A stretch of 47,209 nucleotides of DNA, taken from Saccoglossus kowalevskii (lineage: Eukaryota; Hemichordata; Enteropneusta; Harrimaniidae). Location of the stretch: contig NW_003156241.1 in the NCBI RefSeq assembly GCF_000003605.2, positions 96,471-143,679 on the forward strand. Reading direction: 5' to 3'. The notes below the pieces were generated by a model. That model had not been told where the DNA came from. It worked only from the letters and a program-made list of their open reading frames with translations, and searched no databases. The translations under genes were made by a program, and so were the position numbers. Below, in pieces: positions 35,708 through 47,209 of the stretch (position 1 is the stretch's first letter; every line of letters begins with the position of its first letter).

Positions 35708-35755
35708 TATTTGCTCTACTAGAAGCACATGTATGCGATACTAATAGAGCAAATA
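35708..35755. mobile_element. 48-bp family C foldback
   Basis: TATTTGCTCTACTAGAAGC at the left is mirrored by CTAATAGAGCAAATA at the right, with TA at both edges and about 14 bases between the arms. Its ends match the family C consensus, so it is a minimal deletion derivative consisting almost only of terminal repeats. It lies 32 bp outside the HIRAN element. Confidence 0.65.
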
Positions 35756-38355
35756 TGGTATATGGTTTTATTTCGTAACTATCACATTCATTGAACGAAA
35801 CAGAAGAGATGAGTGTGGCAATAGCAAAATTTGAGAGAAGGGTGATGGAGAAAACAAACACCAAAAGATGAGAGATATATGATCCTACATGTACAGTATA
35901 AGCATTGTATTTGGGTTTCAATTTTCATCAGCTAAATTGATATAAAGTCTTCGCAGTCCCGGATGTTTTGATCTACGTTACAAACGCAGCCAAGTGTTGC
36001 AACTATGTGAACTTTTCTGACCTCATTCCCTATGGTTCATGGGAAGGTGTCCTCCATAATCTGGAGCTGGTTTAACGATCACCATATAAAACTCCTGCAT
36101 TCTTAATAATTATTTACAGAACTAAACAATTTATTTTAACAGGAAATGTATAAATTACTTGTTTGTATCATATTCATGGTAAATTATTACTTCTATAGAT
36201 CTATTACAATCACATCTCTAAAATTTATTTATTGTATATCCTTCAAATACGACTTGTTCTGGCCACCTGTTATTTGTCTGTTATTACGATCTTGTTATTA
36301 CTGAGATCAACTTTCATACTATCTTTGGATTAAAGTTAAAATTAATGAATGACTTGACAGGCCGCAACACGCATATAAAGTTTGGTGCTGTAAAAAATTT
36401 ATTATTGCATATACTGTAGACACTAAACTGCAAAGGAATTCAAATGGGCAACAATAAAGTCAGATATTTATAAACATTATTCCTTTCAGAGATGTCATAC
36501 ACCGACAACTGCCAGCCAGTAAAATTTAAGAAAGACTCTCGAATGAAAAATATTCCCAGTATTAGCGGTAAACATCAAAGGATTAATTGCTTTGCTCGAC
36601 TTGAAATGTCTTTGACATCATACTAGAACAGTACGATTTATGATGTAAATTAAACCACAATTTACAAGTCAAAGTTCTGCAATCAAGAGGACGAGCTTCA
36701 TTCAATCAATAAATGTTAGATCAATACACTTAAGAATTCTGAAAACCAATGCTGAATTTTTTTAGGTAATTACACCTCAAATCAAGAATACCTATTGAAT
36801 ATTTCTAGATGAATGGGAATAAAACATTCAATGAAATCATCTTCAATTCAAACCCAGTCAATTAGTTAATGGAAATAAATCCCTTCACATGCCCACAATC
36901 TGAATCATGTACAAGCTTGATTAGTGGTACATATATTCCGGCCAATCTTGTCAGGCAAAAAAAAAAAATCAATCCAACGTTATCTATGAAATCAAAAAAG
37001 ACAGCCATGATTGATTACACGTAAACAATGCCAACATAAATCGGTGGCTAATTTGCCAAGTATAAAATATATCAGGTGACCTTTATACAATACACATTAA
37101 CCCCCAAGACAAAGATCAATACAAGGAAGGCTTTAAAATGTTTTGAAGTTAAAAACAAGCTCTGGACTGACTGAGCCCTCAGCAATCGTCATGTCACTAC
37201 TTGTCAGGTAGTTTAATATATTGGACAATGATAGGGGTGCAGAGCAGATAAGGTTGGCCACGTTCCAAAGACAGAGACTACTCACTGTCTAAAGCACATT
37301 GGTGGTGTAGTCAAGCAGAAGTAAATATGATTGCTTTAAAACTACTCATTACAGAAAGATAGAGAGAATTAATAATGGGAGTGCTAACCACTGCCATGGT
37401 ATGTCTACTGACTATGAAAATATTGTTTTGAAATAATAGACTATTTGAAGGGTTCAGGGTTGTAGTTGTTGTCAAGTGCACCATTTCCCCAGCTTGTGGT
37501 GTTATAATTATTGAAATAGTCAATTTAGGATGATTTGAAGAACCATAAAATGCTGACAAATCTTAGCAATCGTGAATCATTATGAATGACCGATAAACGA
37601 ACCTATAAGGTTGATGTGACGTTATGTTCACCACAAATCAAAATGTTTATTCGGTGAATTACATGATTGCCAAATCACTCGACTAATTTATAGAGTAACC
37701 CAGCAGTGCTCCATCCAGCTAAACTTAAAAATACAAGACATAGTTCAAGTAAGAACACAAGGGCAAAGCTCAACTCATTTCACATTTATTTTTCATACTT
37801 TTGTTAATATTTTACTTGGGCTAGACATTGTTAGGGGTGTTGCTGACAGACATAGCAAAGTGTGTGTATTTGCACATGACGAAACAATGACAATATTTCA
37901 CTCAAGTAAAACAGTAAAACATAAAATATTTGCTGTTAGGATTTCCTGATATGAATATTTGGTTCCAGAGAACATTTCCCAAGAGTCGCTGTGATTCAAA
38001 ATTTCAATGAAATGTTCACTGCCACAGAATTTCAAGATTTTCTCACAATCTTGTGAAGTTCACAATGATTTGTCTCTCGTAATATTTAAATGTCAATTTA
38101 AATTTATTTGGATAACTATTAAAAATAAATTCTTTCAATCTAAAAAAAACTATTACATTAACAAAACCCTAGCTTTGATTGGAACTGGTTTTTATTCACA
38201 AGGTCAGCATAGGGCAATTGAATGCAGAACACAAAAACACGAAAAGCCATTTCATTACTGAGACATGAGCAGAAATAAATGTGACAGTGCACATCCAAAC
38301 ATAGAAATCTGATCTAGTTTTTCTTTTCTGGAAATCAACTGCAGCGGAATGGGGT
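35756..38355. other. Non-coding AT-rich sector
   Basis: No supported gene. Open frames at 37311-37559 and 38007-38261 have no motifs. In the shootin-like gene model this would be upstream intron, but no exon with coiled-coil signature was found. Confidence 0.45.
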
Positions 38356-38369
38356 GGGGGGGGGGGGGG
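38356..38369 (+). repeat. G14 homopolymer / possible G-quadruplex
   Basis: GGGGT followed by an uninterrupted G run. The minus strand would encode poly-proline, giving a spurious proline-rich frame. The length is likely polymorphic. Confidence 0.85.
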
Positions 38370-38584
38370 TGATGACAATAAAATAAATTAATATTACAGC
38401 AGTCTAATCCAATCATACAAATGTATCATACCAAACAATTAGTGTTCGGTTACAGCTACACAGATAGTAATTTGAAAGATGTCAATCATCAGAAATAAAC
38501 AAATAATGAAAGTCAGGAAAGACCACTTAGAGAGATGGGATGATATCGTTTTCCCATTAGTAAGAATTAAACACAAGCTGGCAA

Positions 38585-38651
38585 TCAATTAATTAGAATT
38601 TTAGAATAGTGTGTGGCATCTCTACGAGCAGTTTCTTTGTAAATGGTATCA
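38585..38651 (-). other. Possible 3'-terminal exon (minus strand)
   Basis: A long pyrimidine-rich tract ending CTTACCCTTCTTACTGCTGCAG precedes T then 21 open codons (D-T-I-Y-K-E-T-A-R-R-D-A-T-H-Y-S-K-I-L-I-N) and TGA. The acceptor is good, but the peptide is not recognised and no upstream exon or poly(A) site has been tied to it. It lies upstream of the shootin-like exon on the same strand, so it would belong to another gene or an alternative transcript end. Confidence 0.15.
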
Positions 38652-39274
38652 CTGCAGCAGTAAGAAGGGTAAGAGTGTTGTGGAAATCTTGATATATTTT
38701 TTAGACAGCTCGGGATTAGGAAGTGAGGAGGCAACCTGATTTTCACAATGGAAGGAATTACACTGTAAAATCTAGATTGATCAATATAAGCAAACAAATG
38801 GTGGGTTGAAAGAGGAGCAAGCATTATATACAATGATGAGAGATCACAGCATGAATGATCAAGCTCGAAAACTAGGGGATGAAACTGAGAAATGCAATTT
38901 GACAATGCACAATTCTGACAAAGTGAATCAAAGTGGTGAGAGAGTGCACATAAAGAAAGATCTCACTTGATTCTGTGATTGTCCCTCGAGATGCTAAACA
39001 GGCCATTTAAACTCATTGTAAATAGACATTGCTGTCAACCCTGTGCAACAAATTCATACAAGCAAGTATAGCAAAGAAAAACAAAATCACCATTCAGGCT
39101 GAGATATTAGTCAAAGAAAATATTTGCTATACACATTTTAGCATCAAATAATATTAACTTAATATCAGTAGGTAGAGCTATAAATGTAAGTTGCTATAAA
39201 TGCTATATGCTCATGTGTGCAGGGTTAGTAATGTAATGATTGCACCAGAAAATGTAATGAAAGGAAACCTTGTT

Positions 39275-39565
39275 GTACTCCCATGATGCATCTCACTTAT
39301 GTAAACAATTGAAGGATTAGCTGCATAGTGCTATGCTCAGAAAGATAGAAACACTGTACACTGCTCAATTTTCACTGACAGAAACTTTTGCAATTTAGCA
39401 TTCCTGAAGTCACTTCCAGAAAAATTTTACTAACTCGCAAAATTCGTTAAAATTTGTCTACTGAAATTAAGGTGGTTTACAGCACTTAGCTAACAGAGCA
39501 AAATCTTCTGCATTACACAATATAATAAAGTAATGCTCATAAAAAAAGAAAGGTATCCTGGGAGT
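39275..39565. mobile_element. Family D element with nested inverted repeats
   Basis: The outer arms TTGTACTCCCATGATGCATC (about 39275) and TCCTGGGAGTACCACAATGC (about 39556) are imperfect inverted copies of the word found at 1469-1491. Within them, 39353-39484 starts ACTGTACACTGCTCAATTTT and ends TTAAGGTGGTTTACAGC, a diverged family D MITE. Together with 1447-1657 this indicates one composite family with subterminal GGGAGTAC words. Confidence 0.45.
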
Positions 39566-39575
39566 ACCACAATGC

Positions 39576-41322
39576 AACACAAGATGTAGAAAAGAGATTG
39601 TACATCTTCAGGGAGTAATGACATTTACATTTAAATAAAAATAATTGCAGGACTCGTCACCACATATAAAATTACTGAAGCATCGACTTCCGTTTTTAAT
39701 CTGTTCCTTTTTGTCGTGTTACATATGCTAGAACTCTGAAGAGGTCATCAACAGATTGCCCTTCAACAATCCAGAGTCAAAGAAGCCATTCTGAAGGGAT
39801 GCATTTAGCAGAATTAAATTCCATGCAATAAAATCATGCTCAAAATTCCTCACAAGCCATGCAAATACTGCACATGTTATGAGCAGCATTGGTGCTATGG
39901 TTATCTTAAAGTTGCACACAAAATAAATCCTGTTTTTTTTTTCATTTGTGTCTTTGAACCATTATGTTTGATAGACTATATTTGTGAATTACCTAAAATA
40001 TTTGAGGATTTGAACTTGTTCTTTAGTATTGAGGGCAGTAATTCGAAACAGATGAATCTTTATGAATCCACACGCAGTGGAACATAATTTAAAAGGTGTT
40101 GAAAATTAAACTGGGAAAGGGAAGCTGTCATCGCCAATATTTCGACATACTGAATATCATTGAAATTTTAATGTTTAGTTATTACTTGCACTTCACAGAT
40201 TCAGACCATCAAATATTTCCATAAAGCTTTATGAATGATCTTAGAGTGCACTTATCACATTTAGAAGTTTTAAATCCAAGCGTAGATCGCTCGGAATTAC
40301 ATTTTAGTGTAATGTGTACCATGCCTAGAAGCAGTTGTTTCAGCACAAAATAAGGTAGATATAAATATAATATAGGATAGGAAGGGTTATGGCACTCCGC
40401 TTGTAATGTTGTCTATAAGCTATTAACTAGTGAGCAGTTATCTAATGAGCTGAGACTACTAGCACGTCAATGGAGTCATCTATTTTCATATGCAGTACCT
40501 AACGCGTTTTCGTCATGCACACAAAACGGATAATTTATGCTGTTTTGACACTCAGCATGCATACAAATAGCATTAAAATCTGCCTGAGTTGTGATCGTTA
40601 TTTTACGATGAAAACATGTTGGGAATATATACATACATGCGTTTCACAGACTTAAGTAATAGCGTAGTCTACCGTCAAAAGCACATCCATCAAGTGCTGG
40701 GTGACTGACTCAAATTAACAATGCCAAGAGGACAACTGATGCAATATCCTCACTGTTTATGGTTATAAAATGCAAAAACTACAGACGATGGCTAATTCAC
40801 CGTTATTTGTGTTATTATATACCTTCATCAAAGCGACAGTTGTATATAATTATTCAGTACTCCCGCAAGGTAAAATAATTTCCTGGATCATTTTAATGAT
40901 ACTACGTGAGCTGATTGAAAAACACTTTCATAGAAAACTAATTCTAAGTTCATATACTGGGGTTGCAGTAGAAATTCAAATTTGACCATTAATGTTATTA
41001 TTTATAAACGCAGTGCTAAGATCAGATACAAATGCACACCGATTGCTGACCCAATACATGCAATGCCGCTCACAGAAAAATAGCCAGATTTGTCATCACA
41101 AATTCAGACATGTCCCAGCAACGAAAGACAACAAATACTGTTGGACTGACTACCCAACAGCTAATCATCAAGTCGATCATTATGTATACAACAACAAAGG
41201 CCCTCATTTCAGGTCACATGGATGACATTACACAATGTACGAACCATTTTGTAAAATAATACTGGCATCTTTTTGAATCATTGGAGTTCTTCACGTCAGT
41301 TTTGTATATGACCTCATGCAAA
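39576..41322. other. Non-coding AT-rich sector
   Basis: Open frames at 39836-40087 and 40992-41225 (77-83 codons) lack recognisable motifs and are treated as chance. No structural RNA or tandem repeat was seen. Confidence 0.45.
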
Positions 41323-41525
41323 TACTGTAGAATACTTTATTTTCGCTTGTAATTTATTTCGCTATAAGGATGATTCCGTGAAAATTAAATCCAGCGAATA
41401 TACTTTTTCCCCTATATTTCACATTCAACTCGTCAAAAAATCAGTGAAAATAAATTCCATACAAAACACCCAAAATGCCTTTTCAGCAAAAATTAATTCC
41501 AGCTAAAATAAAGTATTTCACAGTA
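41323..41525. mobile_element. Family A MITE, full copy
   Basis: The left end TACTGTAGAATACTTTATTT then TCGC is mirrored at the right by GCTAAAATAAAGTATTTCAC then AGTA, an inverted repeat of about 24 bp with TA at both edges. The 203-bp body has GTGAAAATTAAATCCAGCGA, CAGTGAAAATAAATTCC and CAAAACACCCAAAATGCC, shared with the copies at 1 and 45877. No coding capacity. Confidence 0.85.
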
Positions 41526-43604
41526 TATATACTTTCATAACATCAACATCCTGGATAAGATATTAATTTTTATCTAATGTTTTTTTGAAACAAGAACATT
41601 TGTTTTGAAATGTCATGAAAAGTTCACATTTTAGTCATCTGAATTTTCTTTCCTTACGATGGATTTTTTGATACAAAGTGGAAAAAAATCAATTTAGCAA
41701 ACATGTGAATGTTGCACTATATATTTTAATTAATCAATTTGGAGAAAGGTCTTGTTTCAGTCAATAAACAGGCTACTAAACATAGATAACATTGGTAAGA
41801 TATGATGCATTTTGAATTCTAATAATCCTTCATTTTCATTAAAAATTTATTAACTACAAATAACATTTCCATTAATTTTATCTCCATCTGTTTTTTTTAA
41901 ATTTTATATCAGGAAAGAAACAACTGTTAAAATGCAACATATTGCCACATTGTCACGTCCCTCAAAAAACCTACCAACAATCCCTCAAATGAACAATGAG
42001 ATGTCCCACTTGAAATCAATGTGTATTCCATGCAGTGGATAGGTAGAGTATTGGTAAACATGGCAAATTAGATGGTAACAAAACCGACTCCTCGAAAAAT
42101 TGTCTTTTTTTTTTCATTTCATGCATTCCTTAACGCCTAAAAAGCACAACCAGGCAAGCTGCGTTTTCGTCAACATTACAATGGAATCCCCTTCAGCGAT
42201 TTCCCCTTTTGTATAATCATTGGAAAGGATTGTGATACAATAGGTCCCTTTTAGACAACATGGTTGCATGGATCACCAAGCTATCTTACCTTTCACTGAA
42301 TTTCACATTACACCCTTTGTAGTCAACATTTTCACATCACCGTACATCAGTGTTACAAAAGAAAATTACAATTTTTGAGGTTAAGGCAAGTTTAGAGCAT
42401 AATTACCTTTCTGTCAAGTTAGGCATTAAAATCTAGTTATCAAAAGGTTTGTTTTATTTCATACAAAAAGTTATTTTTATTAATTCGATTAAAATTCCAC
42501 TCAATAATATTTTGCTGTTTGAGGTCAACAAATTTATATCGATAACATTTGCAATGAAAGAGTACATATTTCACTATCAAAATGGCGAGTGTTCAGTCAC
42601 CCACACAGGAAGTAACTATACACCGAAGTCCTATGCACTGAATACTAAGTTCCTGTCTGATAAGAGACACTGGGCTATTTGGAGTTTAATGTACATGCAA
42701 TTAAAGAGCATTCATTGCAGGTGTATTGCCCATCATTGTTATGTACATCACAAAGTGTGAGCTTTACTATCCAGACTCCTTCTACTATCCAGACTAAACA
42801 ACTGAATAGTACTTAAAAAGCACAGGTACAGGTCGGAAAACCTCAAAACAGTCCTGTAACAATGAGCTTATGAGCCAGCAAATAATGCCATAGCCTTTGG
42901 TGCGACCTTTTGGCTTGATCACAGGGAGGGGCAAGTTTGGTGAAATATTGCAAACAGGTTTCTTTACCTGTTTCTGACCTCATTATAAGTCTTACCCGAG
43001 GACACAGGAATATTCAAATGAAATGGATTCAAACCATGCGTCATCACTGACATGAATCAACTAGAAAAAAGTAAACAGATTTTTCCAAACTTTAATATTA
43101 TAAAAACACAAGTTTGTTTAAAAACACATTCTCAGGTGAATTAATTTTTGTTTATTTAGCGAACTAACGCTTAATACAATGAGATTGTCAATATTTTCGG
43201 CATAATTTAGAAGATTGAGCCCAAATCCAAAAATTTATATATAACGTAGTTATGCGTATATATTACAGTAGCTCTACCTTCATTCCATAGCAAAGTCACC
43301 ACAGTAAAGTACTTTATGCCTTAGATACATAAGTGAAGAAAGTATTTCAGGTGTAGCAATATTGACTCAAACCATAGTTAATACGCTACTGAAAAACTCA
43401 AAATGCACAAACAGAGAATCGACAAGCACAGTGAAACCTTGTTTCATTTTACTATTATATGCCAACCATCAAATTAAACAAGAAGTAATATCCCTAAATT
43501 ATTATTTAAACAGAATTTCAGAATATGCAGTTTTTTCATCAGATAGCAGGAAACATAAATAGAGCCCTGCTGAGGTACGGTAGAGCCTGCTGGGAAACCA
43601 ATCA
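41526..43604. other. Non-coding AT-rich sector
   Basis: A 103-codon plus-strand frame at 42449-42760 has a less AT-rich second half but no recognised domain or splice support. A short direct repeat CTACTATCCAGACT occurs near 42768-42796. A good minus-strand donor (AAAG|GTAAGATAG at about 42285) has no acceptor in a compatible frame. Confidence 0.4.
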
Positions 43605-43754
43605 ATGAACCCTTATCTAAGGCAGCCAGCACAGATAAACCAAGACAGGATAAAGTTGAGGAGGAAGTACATTCTTACTGACAAACCGATGTTGCCATCT
43701 GATACGAGAGAAATACGAGACATTCAGTACAGCGATCCTATGCCAGAGGGATAA
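43605..43754 (+). other. 49-codon open frame, unrecognised
   Basis: ATG at 43605 to TAA at 43752-43754 encodes a charged peptide (M-N-P-Y-L-R-Q-P-A-Q, later R-I-K-L-R-R-K-Y-I-L-T-D-K-P) in a stretch less AT-rich than its neighbours. The frame is closed by TAG just upstream. On the other strand CGTATTTCTCTCGTATCAG and TCA|GTAAGAATG could bound a 20-nt exon, so coding direction is unclear. It may be a small orphan gene, an exon or chance. Confidence 0.15.
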
Positions 43755-45876
43755 CTATTGAAGTGTTATTTTCATTTCAATATCCCTTGACTAGTTGTTG
43801 ATACCCGGGGCTCGCAATTGGTATCAATGTGCTCTGTTCCCACTCTCAGTTCTCACAGCAATCTATACCGTATATCTAGAGGCTTCAGATTTATCAACTG
43901 CATTGTCTCTATTTCATGGCAGATTGAGGTGGCATTTTAACATCCAGTGAAAATAAAAAATATTGTGCAGGAGCATTCTGTAACATAATATAAATGCAAT
44001 TTCTAGCAATGCCATTGCAAAACAATTTTCAACCTTTTTTTTGAAACACAAGTTGAAAGTTCAAAGCAAATAAAAATGATTTTGTCTGTTTCAATCAACA
44101 TGATTTAGCACTGCAGGGAATGTTCAATGAACGAAACAGATGTGGAAATTGTATATGGTAAGGCACAAAGAGGGGTGAAATTCAATCAGATGGGGTATGT
44201 TGTCATGTGTGGAGGTATAAACAATAACTTGTGTTCTTGACTAAATCTCCACTCACGCCAACAGTGTTTAACAGCACTCGTTTTAAGCTTTACATAGAAC
44301 AGGTCGCACAATGGACACCTTCTGTTATTGTAAAGAAAAGAGAGAAAGGCCACAACAAGTGCCTCCGATATGTGTGACATTGGAGAGCAGCACTGCAGTA
44401 TTAAGAGCCAACATACAAGTATGTGTAGCAAACATAAAAACCGGGTCTTATGACAATGCATGAAAACAACAACCCAGGTGTCAATCGATAAGACTGACCT
44501 TACTGATTGTCTAAGGCGGTTTTATAGTCTATTTTATTTTACCTTAAATTGAGGCCATAAACTTCATATACATCCACTAATCACTTTACTACCCACTAAA
44601 TCAAATTCTTGTACACCAACACATGACATATTTACGGCTGAACTCCAATCAGGTTTCATGTAACAACAGTTTAGCAAGTTAGTTAAAAAAAACAATAAAT
44701 TTCCTTAAACTGTACATTTACATACCTTGTCATTGCAGATATATAAATTACCGGTACACATACATTTTAAGCATACCAAAATAATATGATAGAGTTAAAA
44801 CTATTTTGAATCAAATTTACTTCAAACACTTTCCAGCGGCTCAAGTTCAAAGTTGCAAGTGCATGTCTGGTAAAAGAACAGTGGGTACAAAAAAGCCTCA
44901 CAAAATGGCAAGAAAATAACAATGCAAATAAATTGTAGTTTGATTAACTATGAGAACTGAAACACTTGCAGTTTTGTATAGTCAATATTTCTATAGCTAG
45001 ACACAAAAAAAGGAGAAAATAACACATTGTGGACTACATCAATACATGCATTCACAGGTCAAGCAAAGTACATAGCAGAATAAAGTTGGGTAATTTGTAC
45101 AAATGCACGTAGATGGTAGAAGCATGTATACATAGCGACACGCATCTAAAGACATCATACATACAGTCAATACAAGAGGCTAATTATTTGCAAATTAAAC
45201 TTTGATGTTATATGTGGAGTGGAAAGGCAGCATATCTGGTTCATGGTCAATAAAGCAGCAACCTGAATAGGTCAACTTTTATAATACATTCTAATGTTAT
45301 CAACTATTGATTACTGTGTATACAGATACCATTAAACAAGGCAGTATCCTGTCGTGTTCAACACCACCATATTGGCTTGTATCAAGATTCACATGCCAAA
45401 TGTTTTTAGGATTGCAATTCCAACTGCCAATTTGTTTTCAGAATTGCAAATCCAGTTCACAGCTAGAGAGGGTGATAAACCTCAACACTATTCATTATCA
45501 CTTGAACAAAGTTCAGATGGTGCCTAACAGATGCTAATCACTTAATTTTAGAAAAAACCAAATCAAAATGCTCCATCAGAAAACTAAATTATAAAGCCAT
45601 TGAAGCATTCATCTCAAAATATAATTATTTACCTTTTTTTATTGATAATTATTATGATCGCATCGATGTATGTACACTGTTTTTATTTAGTATTATTTAC
45701 CGATATGTTTCCTAGGTTACCAAGTTAATTACACCAGAATAACTGAAGTATACTATTATGGGATATATCAGTAAACTAGCAATTTATAAAACATCTGTGA
45801 CAATAAATAAAAGGAAGGTGGTGTCACATGTTTTAACTTGCAACTAAAAAGCATGTATAAAGATGACTGAATGAAT
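43755..45876. other. Non-coding AT-rich sector
   Basis: A 91-codon minus-strand frame at 44186-44461 contains N-N-R-R-C-P-L-C-D-L-F but no complete zinc-binding pattern, so it is not called. Nothing else was noted. Confidence 0.45.
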
Positions 45877-46088
45877 TACTGTAGAATACTTTATTTTCGC
45901 TTGGAATTTATTTTCGCTATTTTCGCTGAAGGAATGATTCCGTGAAAATAAAATCCAGCGAATATACTTTTTTTTCTATATTTCACATTCAACTCATCAA
46001 AAATCAGTGAAAATAAATTCCATACAAAACGCCCAAAAAGCCTTTTCAGCGAAAATTAATTCCAGCAAAAATAAAGTATTCCACAGTA
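45877..46088. mobile_element. Family A MITE, best-preserved copy
   Basis: TACTGTAGAATACTTTATTT then TCGCTTGGAATTTATTTTCG at the left, and CCAGCAAAAATAAAGTATTC then CACAGTA at the right, form a 24-bp inverted repeat with TA at both ends. The 212-bp copy is the best template for the family. The 41323 copy differs by a short deletion (TTTTCGCTATTTTCGC region) and scattered changes. Confidence 0.88.
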
Positions 46089-47209
46089 TATAAAATACAT
46101 TTACTTGAATTATAATTTGAATGATGAAAAGAATTGCTTTACATCAGTAAGTTTAATTCAATTTCATGACAATATCACCTGGGATATTCTAAATCCCGAG
46201 TCAAACAATTTCTTTTATTTAAAAGCTCACACTGCACTAGCTAGGGCTGATACACTACATAGAAAATTGCAATGTGTCTGAATGACATGTTAGTGGATAA
46301 ATAAATATCAAATTATACCATAGATCACACGGATACAAAGACTGATATAACAAATGTACAAAGACTGATATAACAAGAAAAATAACAAAATAATATCTTA
46401 AACAGCCCCTCCCCTTAAACTCCCCCTAAAATAAACATAGGAGAAAAAACACTTCAAAACTAACACTGTTCAAGCGCATTGTCATGGCAATGCACAGCAT
46501 TTACATATTAATAATATGGCAGGCTAAAACAAGTTGGTTTGGAAGTATTTTGCTATAGAGTGATTGAAATTCACAAAGGTCACTGATAATAAGATAAATC
46601 TGCATTGTTATTTTCTAACCTGTCAGTGGGTCTTATCATATGTTATATCTTTTCTAACAATCTTGAATGGTAAACAAAGGACCTTAGCACTGTTCTAACA
46701 TAGGTATGTAATATTTCATTCCAAATCCATTTATAACCTTGGGTTCAGCGAAACACTACTTAATTTAGGCGTGTTGATCACGCTAGTCCTAAAAGGTTAT
46801 CCACACAGCTTATTGAAAGCTGTTTCGCAAAACAGTTTCACACATAAAACAGAAATTTCAGATCATATAATGGCAGTCAGTCAAAATAGATCACTAGTCA
46901 GCAGATTTATGTTATTTTCACTGAAAGCGTCAATCCAGTGAAGTGTAAGTATAACAAAAAATTCATTCTCATGGATTGATGGTGAATTGAAATTATAATA
47001 TGTAAAATGGGGGTCAATTCATGTTTAGTTATTTACTCATCTTAGTAGACTTGCTTCAAAGTCGCAATAATGTTTTTTCGACAAAAAAGATGAAAATGGC
47101 TAACATCGTGGAGAGTGATTGCAAAAAAACAAAAGAATTGCATCTTTTGTAAAGTTGAGAAGCTATTGTAATTCACAAGCTGCAATTTGCATATCACATG
47201 GCCATTTGG
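46089..47209. other. Non-coding AT-rich DNA with one short tandem repeat
   Basis: The 20-base word TACAAAGACTGATATAACAA occurs at 46334-46353 and again at 46357-46376, a 23-bp-period duplication. No gene, RNA or splice pair was supported. Confidence 0.55.

Noticed and set aside
38196-38378. Proline-rich minus-strand frame resembling the poly-proline part of shootin-1
   Set aside because: The prolines come only from the G14 homopolymer, and the flanking residues show no family similarity or splice support.
42260-42330. Minus-strand exon with strong donor AAAG|GTAAGATAG
   Set aside because: The only protein-like frame meets a TGA upstream before any AG acceptor.
44186-44461. Cys/His-containing minus-strand frame as a possible zinc finger
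   Set aside because: Cysteine and histidine spacing fits no known zinc-binding pattern, and hydrophobic runs dominate.
1-47209. CRISPR arrays, prokaryotic operons, viral or toxin genes
   Set aside because: None seen: repeats are dispersed TIR elements, splice sites are eukaryotic, and no viral polymerase, capsid or toxin-like frame is present.

Overview
The window is AT-rich (roughly one third G+C) eukaryotic, almost entirely non-coding DNA. It has GT-AG splice sites, dense small terminal-inverted-repeat (TIR) elements, microsatellites and one 613-base assembly gap (33799-34411). Nothing bacterial or viral is visible: no operons, no long open frames, no rRNA or tRNA, no CRISPR array. Gene content and repeat style suggest a bilaterian invertebrate, probably marine (mollusc-, brachiopod- or hemichordate-like). 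This is inference; the species cannot be fixed from the sequence.

The best host-gene evidence is one 94-nt internal exon on the minus strand (34500-34593). Its 30 complete codons align without gaps to the second coiled-coil block of shootin-1 (SHTN1/KIAA1598). Much of the window could therefore be introns of a shootin-like gene, but no second shootin exon was found. Other possible exons (1853-1893 minus or 1870-1924 plus, 32401-32487 plus, 38585-38651 minus) and short open frames (2010-2498, 13709-14086, 43605-43754) rest only on splice signals or open-frame length and are listed with low confidence.

The most unusual region is 34687-35675. An approximately 989-bp unit, bounded by the inverted repeat TTACCGTATTA, carries a stand-alone HIRAN-domain reading frame resembling the N-terminal DNA-end-binding domain of HLTF. 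It is broken by one extra T in a T7 run. Twenty-seven nucleotides after the stop codon lies a perfect replication-dependent histone 3'-end stem-loop (GGCCCT-TTTC-AGGGCC-ACCA), followed by a purine-rich stretch like a U7 histone downstream element. A DNA-end-binding domain, a histone-type mRNA end and transposon-like ends is an unexpected combination. A matching element end abuts the gap at 33776-33798, so the shootin exon sits between two same-family ends.

Repeats: family A (about 200 bp, TACTGTAGAATACTTTATTT ends) at 1, 18863, 41323 and 45877. Family B (TAC(C/T)GTAAAATCTGTATTAG ends) at 9640 and 12296. Family C (TATTTGCTC-type ends, two copies exactly 132 bp plus fragments and a 48-bp foldback) at 12603, 14303, 27478, 28215 and 35708. 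Family D (TACTGTAAACC ends) at 1500 and 39353. All look non-autonomous, and families A, B and C are mostly bounded by TA. A 262-bp segment is duplicated at 21880 and 22605 at about 99% identity, with a 38-bp insertion or deletion between copies. The rest is unremarkable AT-rich intronic or intergenic sequence.
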